Shown here: one piece after another, positions 41,745 through 44,170 of the stretch
Layout of the letters: every line of letters begins with the position of its first letter
How positions within the stretch are numbered: the stretch's first letter is position 1
Origin: an uncultured Burkholderiales bacterium
Lineage (GTDB): Bacteria > Pseudomonadota > Gammaproteobacteria > Burkholderiales > Burkholderiaceae_C
Direction of reading: 5' to 3'
Assembly (NCBI GenBank): GCA_903822825.1
Contig: CAIJQQ010000033.1
Location: forward strand, 1-44,170
DNA: 44,170 nucleotides
Position numbers and translations under genes: made by a program
The notes under the pieces: model-generated
What the model saw: only the letters and a program-made list of their open reading frames with translations
What the model was told of the DNA's origin: nothing
Databases searched by the model: none

Positions 41745-43706
41745 TCAATAAGCCTGACCCAGCTGCCCCAGGATGTGGGGGTTTTCCAAGGTCGAGATGT
41801 CTTGCGTGATCGCTTCGCCTTTGGCCAGCGAGCGCAGCAGGCGGCGCATGATTTTGCCCGAACGGGTCTTGGGCAGGTTCTCGCCAAAGCGGATGTCCTT
41901 GGGCTTGGCAATCGGGCCGATTTCCTTGGCGATGTGGTCGCGCAATTGCTTGGCAATGGCTTTGCCCTCTTCCGTGTTGGGCAGCGAGCGCTTGAGCACC
42001 ACAAAGGCGCAGATCGCCTCACCCGTGGTGTCGTCAGGGCGGCCCACCACAGCGGCTTCGGCCACCAGCTCGGTGCAGCTGACCAGCGCCGATTCGATTT
42101 CCATCGTGCCCATGCGGTGGCCCGACACGTTCAGCACGTCGTCGATGCGGCCGGTGATGGTGAAGTAAGCGGTTTTCTCGTCGCGGATCGCGCCGTCGCC
42201 TGCCAAGTAGTACTTGCCTTTGAAGTCTTCAGGGTAGTAGCTCTTCTTGAAGCGCTCGGGGTCGCCCCAGATGTTGCGGATCATGGAGGGCCATGGGCGC
42301 TTGACCACCAAAATGCCGCCTTGGCCATTGGGCATGTCTTTGCCGGTTTCGTCCACGATGGCAGCCTGGATGCCGGGGAAAGGCAGCGTGCAAGAGCCGG
42401 GCACCATGGGCGTGGCGCCAGGCAGTGGGGTGATCATGTGGCCACCGGTTTCGGTTTGCCAAAAGGTGTCCACGATGGGGCAGTTGCCGCCGCCCACATG
42501 CTGGTGGTACCACTCCCAGGCAGCGGGGTTGATCGGCTCGCCAACCGAGCCCAACAAGCGCAGGCTACTCAAGTCATAGCTCTTGGGGTGCACAGCGTCG
42601 TTGGCTTCCGCGGCCTTGATGAGCGAGCGGATGGCGGTCGGCGCGGTATAAAAGATCGAGACTTTGTGGTCCTGGATCATTTTCCAGAAGCGCCCAGCGT
42701 CTGGGTAAGTGGGCACGCCCTCGAACACGATTTCAGTGCCGCCCAAGGCCAGCGGGCCGTAGGTGATGTAAGTGTGGCCGGTGACCCAGCCGATGTCGGC
42801 CGTGCACCAGAACACGTCATCCTGCTTCAGGTCAAAGGTCCATTGGGTGGTGAGCGCTGCATGCAGCAGGTAGCCGCCCGTGCTGTGCTGAACGCCTTTG
42901 GGCTTGCCGGTCGAGCCGGAGGTGTAAAGCAAGAACAAGGGGTGCTCGGCGCCCACCCACTCGGGCTCGCAGGTGGTGGCTTGGCTGTCTGCCAATTCGG
43001 CCATCCAATGGTCACGGCCTGCGGTCATGGCGATGTCGGCGCCCGAGCGCTTGACGACCAACACGTTTTTGATGGAGCCGCAGCCGCCCAAGTTGATGGC
43101 TTCGTCCACGATGGACTTGAGGGGCAGCAGCTTGCCGCCGCGCACTTGGTTGTCTGCGGTGATGACGGCCACAGCGCCCGTGTCTTCGATGCGGTCACGC
43201 AAGGACTGGGCCGAGAAGCCACCGAAGACCACCGAGTGGGTGGCGCCGATGCGGGCGCAGGCCTGCATGGCGGCCACACCTTCGATGGACATGGAGATGT
43301 AGATGACCACGCGGTCACCTTTTTTAATGCCCAGGCTCTTCAAGGCGTTGGCGTATTGGCAGGTTTTGGCCAGCAGCTGGTTGTAGGTCACCTTGCTTAC
43401 TTCGCCGCCGTCGGCTTCGAAGATGATGGCGGTCTTGTCACCCAGGCCTTTTTCGACGTTGCGGTCCAGGCAGTTGTAAGAGGCATTCAGAGTACCATCT
43501 TCAAACCACTTGAAGAAAGGCGCGTTGGACTCGTCCAGCACCTGGGTGAAGGGGGTTTTCCAGCTGATCATCTCCTTGGCAAGACGACCCCAGTAGCCCT
43601 GGTAGTCGGCTTCGGCTTCTTGACACAGGGCTTCATAAGCGGCCATGCCAGAGACATGGGCGTTTTGGACGAACTCTGCACTGGGTTGGTATAGGGTGGT
43701 GCTCAT
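41745..43706 (-). CDS. acs: Acetyl-CoA synthetase
   Basis: Acs activates acetate to acetyl-CoA through acetyl-AMP. The 653-residue protein has the P-loop [11 protein letters not shown] (261-271), [12 protein letters not shown] in the adenylation core, [16 protein letters not shown] as the hinge, and the C-terminal lysine K618 in [11 protein letters not shown] that is the acetylation switch in this family. The ATG at 43706 follows AGAGGAG. It is convergent with the Bug gene across a bidirectional terminator. Confidence 0.97.
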   Translation of the reverse strand: MSTTLYQPSAEFVQNAHVSGMAAYEALCQEAEADYQGYWGRLAKEMISWKTPFTQVLDESNAPFFKWFEDGTLNASYNCLDRNVEKGLGDKTAIIFEADGGEVSKVTYNQLLAKTCQYANALKSLGIKKGDRVVIYISMSIEGVAAMQACARIGATHSVVFGGFSAQSLRDRIEDTGAVAVITADNQVRGGKLLPLKSIVDEAINLGGCGSIKNVLVVKRSGADIAMTAGRDHWMAELADSQATTCEPEWVGAEHPLFLLYTSGSTGKPKGVQHSTGGYLLHAALTTQWTFDLKQDDVFWCTADIGWVTGHTYITYGPLALGGTEIVFEGVPTYPDAGRFWKMIQDHKVSIFYTAPTAIRSLIKAAEANDAVHPKSYDLSSLRLLGSVGEPINPAAWEWYHQHVGGGNCPIVDTFWQTETGGHMITPLPGATPMVPGSCTLPFPGIQAAIVDETGKDMPNGQGGILVVKRPWPSMIRNIWGDPERFKKSYYPEDFKGKYYLAGDGAIRDEKTAYFTITGRIDDVLNVSGHRMGTMEIESALVSCTELVAEAAVVGRPDDTTGEAICAFVVLKRSLPNTEEGKAIAKQLRDHIAKEIGPIAKPKDIRFGENLPKTRSGKIMRRLLRSLAKGEAITQDISTLENPHILGQLGQAY

Positions 43707-43884
43707 TTGATTTGTCTCCTCTATGACATGGCGTTTTTCGCTGCTGGTACAAATGTCTGCTTTCGCTCTTACAAAGCACTGACTGACATCAGGCTTGCAT
43801 CAGAAAGTGAATAAATCGGACTTCTAACGCCTAAAATCCGGATTCACCCCAAAGCACAGTCTCCGTGCCATTTCCAGGAAAACC

Positions 43885-44170
43885 ATGCCCGACAAGCCGC
43901 CCGCAACCCAAGGCAAATTGAGTCCCTTGAACAGCTTCATTTTTGCCAGCCGTTGGCTGCAATTGCCGCTCTATTTGGGCCTGATTGCCGCACAAGCGGT
44001 GTATGTGTTTCATTTCTGGGTTGAACTGGTGCACCTGCTCGAAGCTGCGTTTGGCAACCAACATGCGCTGCAAGCGCTGATTGGCAGCATTGGCTACAAG
44101 AGCGACGCGGCGATCACCAGCCTGAACGAAACCGTGATCATGCTGGTGGTGCTGGGTCTGATTGACGTGG
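43885..44170 (+). CDS. UPF0114 (YqhA-like) membrane protein, cut by the window edge
   Basis: The first 95 codons of a UPF0114 family membrane protein. An ATG after AGGAA opens MPDKPPATQG; then FIFASRWLQLPLYLGLIAA begins the first helix, and SDAAITSLNETVIMLVVLGLIDV matches the family's core segment. The family has three or four membrane helices and no settled function. The 178-base gap to acs has no clear promoter. Confidence 0.85.
   Translation, partial: MPDKPPATQGKLSPLNSFIFASRWLQLPLYLGLIAAQAVYVFHFWVELVHLLEAAFGNQHALQALIGSIGYKSDAAITSLNETVIMLVVLGLIDV

Noticed and set aside
41775..43694. A 639-codon open frame on the plus strand opposite acs
   Set aside because: It is antisense to a clear acetyl-CoA synthetase, has no domain, no ribosome-binding site, and a low-complexity His/Gly/Ala-rich translation typical of high-GC shadow frames.
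1..44170. Mobile element, prophage, defence island or CRISPR array
   Set aside because: No integrase, transposase, phage gene, cas gene or regularly spaced repeats; both tRNAs have intact 3' ends without nearby integrases or attachment-site duplications.

Overview
The window is a gene-dense, GC-rich stretch of a betaproteobacterial chromosome, most likely Burkholderiales and probably Comamonadaceae. The pointers are a Bug/TctC-type solute receptor, a PHB-granule phasin, the hupB - tRNA-Val - ppiD arrangement, and an EarP next to an EF-P with arginine at position 32. The genus is not resolved. I see no phage genes, no IS or transposase, no CRISPR array, no rRNA and no plasmid functions. No gap between genes exceeds about 275 bases. 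Most genes are housekeeping or metabolic.

Layout. 1-2.4 kb: a branched-chain-type ABC binding protein with the first codons of livH after it, divergent from a NAC-like LysR regulator. 2.6-5.1 kb (minus strand): hupB, tRNA-Val(TAC), ppiD and tRNA-His(GTG), with intrinsic terminators after both tRNAs. 5.4-8.4 kb: a tartrate/D-malate dehydrogenase and a fluoroacetate-dehalogenase-like hydrolase, divergent from a second LysR across an inverted repeat. 8.4-12 kb (minus): uvrC, pgsA and an EamA permease, with a cluster of REP-like hairpins between uvrC and pgsA. 12-15 kb (plus): earP, efp and a LOG-family gene. 15-25.8 kb (minus): prolyl oligopeptidase, MFS permease, rmuC, 2-hydroxyacid dehydrogenase, cation/proton antiporter, pncB, livF and fbpB, with several 4-nt stop/start overlaps. 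25.9-27 kb: fbpC on the plus strand.

27-31.8 kb (minus): a tightly coupled operon of HDAC-family deacetylase, acyl-CoA thioesterase, nitroreductase, fused livHM permease and livG. Its livF lies beyond fbpBC, so the ferric-iron genes split the liv set. 32-34.8 kb: phasin, a patatin-like lipoprotein, and the ferric-iron binding protein fbpA behind a Fur-box promoter. 34.9-37.7 kb (minus): ahpC, ahpF and a DUF423 protein. 37.8-41.6 kb (plus): a short-chain (3-hydroxyacyl-CoA type) dehydrogenase behind a LiuR-like operator, a gamma-glutamyltransferase lipoprotein and a Bug receptor. 41.7-44.2 kb: acetyl-CoA synthetase (minus), and the start of a UPF0114 membrane protein (plus).

How it fits together. 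The genes describe a heterotroph taking up amino acids and organic acids. Acyl-CoA and acetate metabolism appear as SDR, thioesterase, Acs and phasin. Iron uptake (fbpA with fbpBC) is spread over 10 kb. Peroxide defence is ahpCF. Translation support is EarP modifying EF-P. I found no clearly new multi-gene defence or mobile system. The least-explained items are the deacetylase-thioesterase-nitroreductase-liv operon, the dehalogenase-like gene beside a tartrate dehydrogenase, and the REP-like hairpin family whose stems vary with compensating changes.
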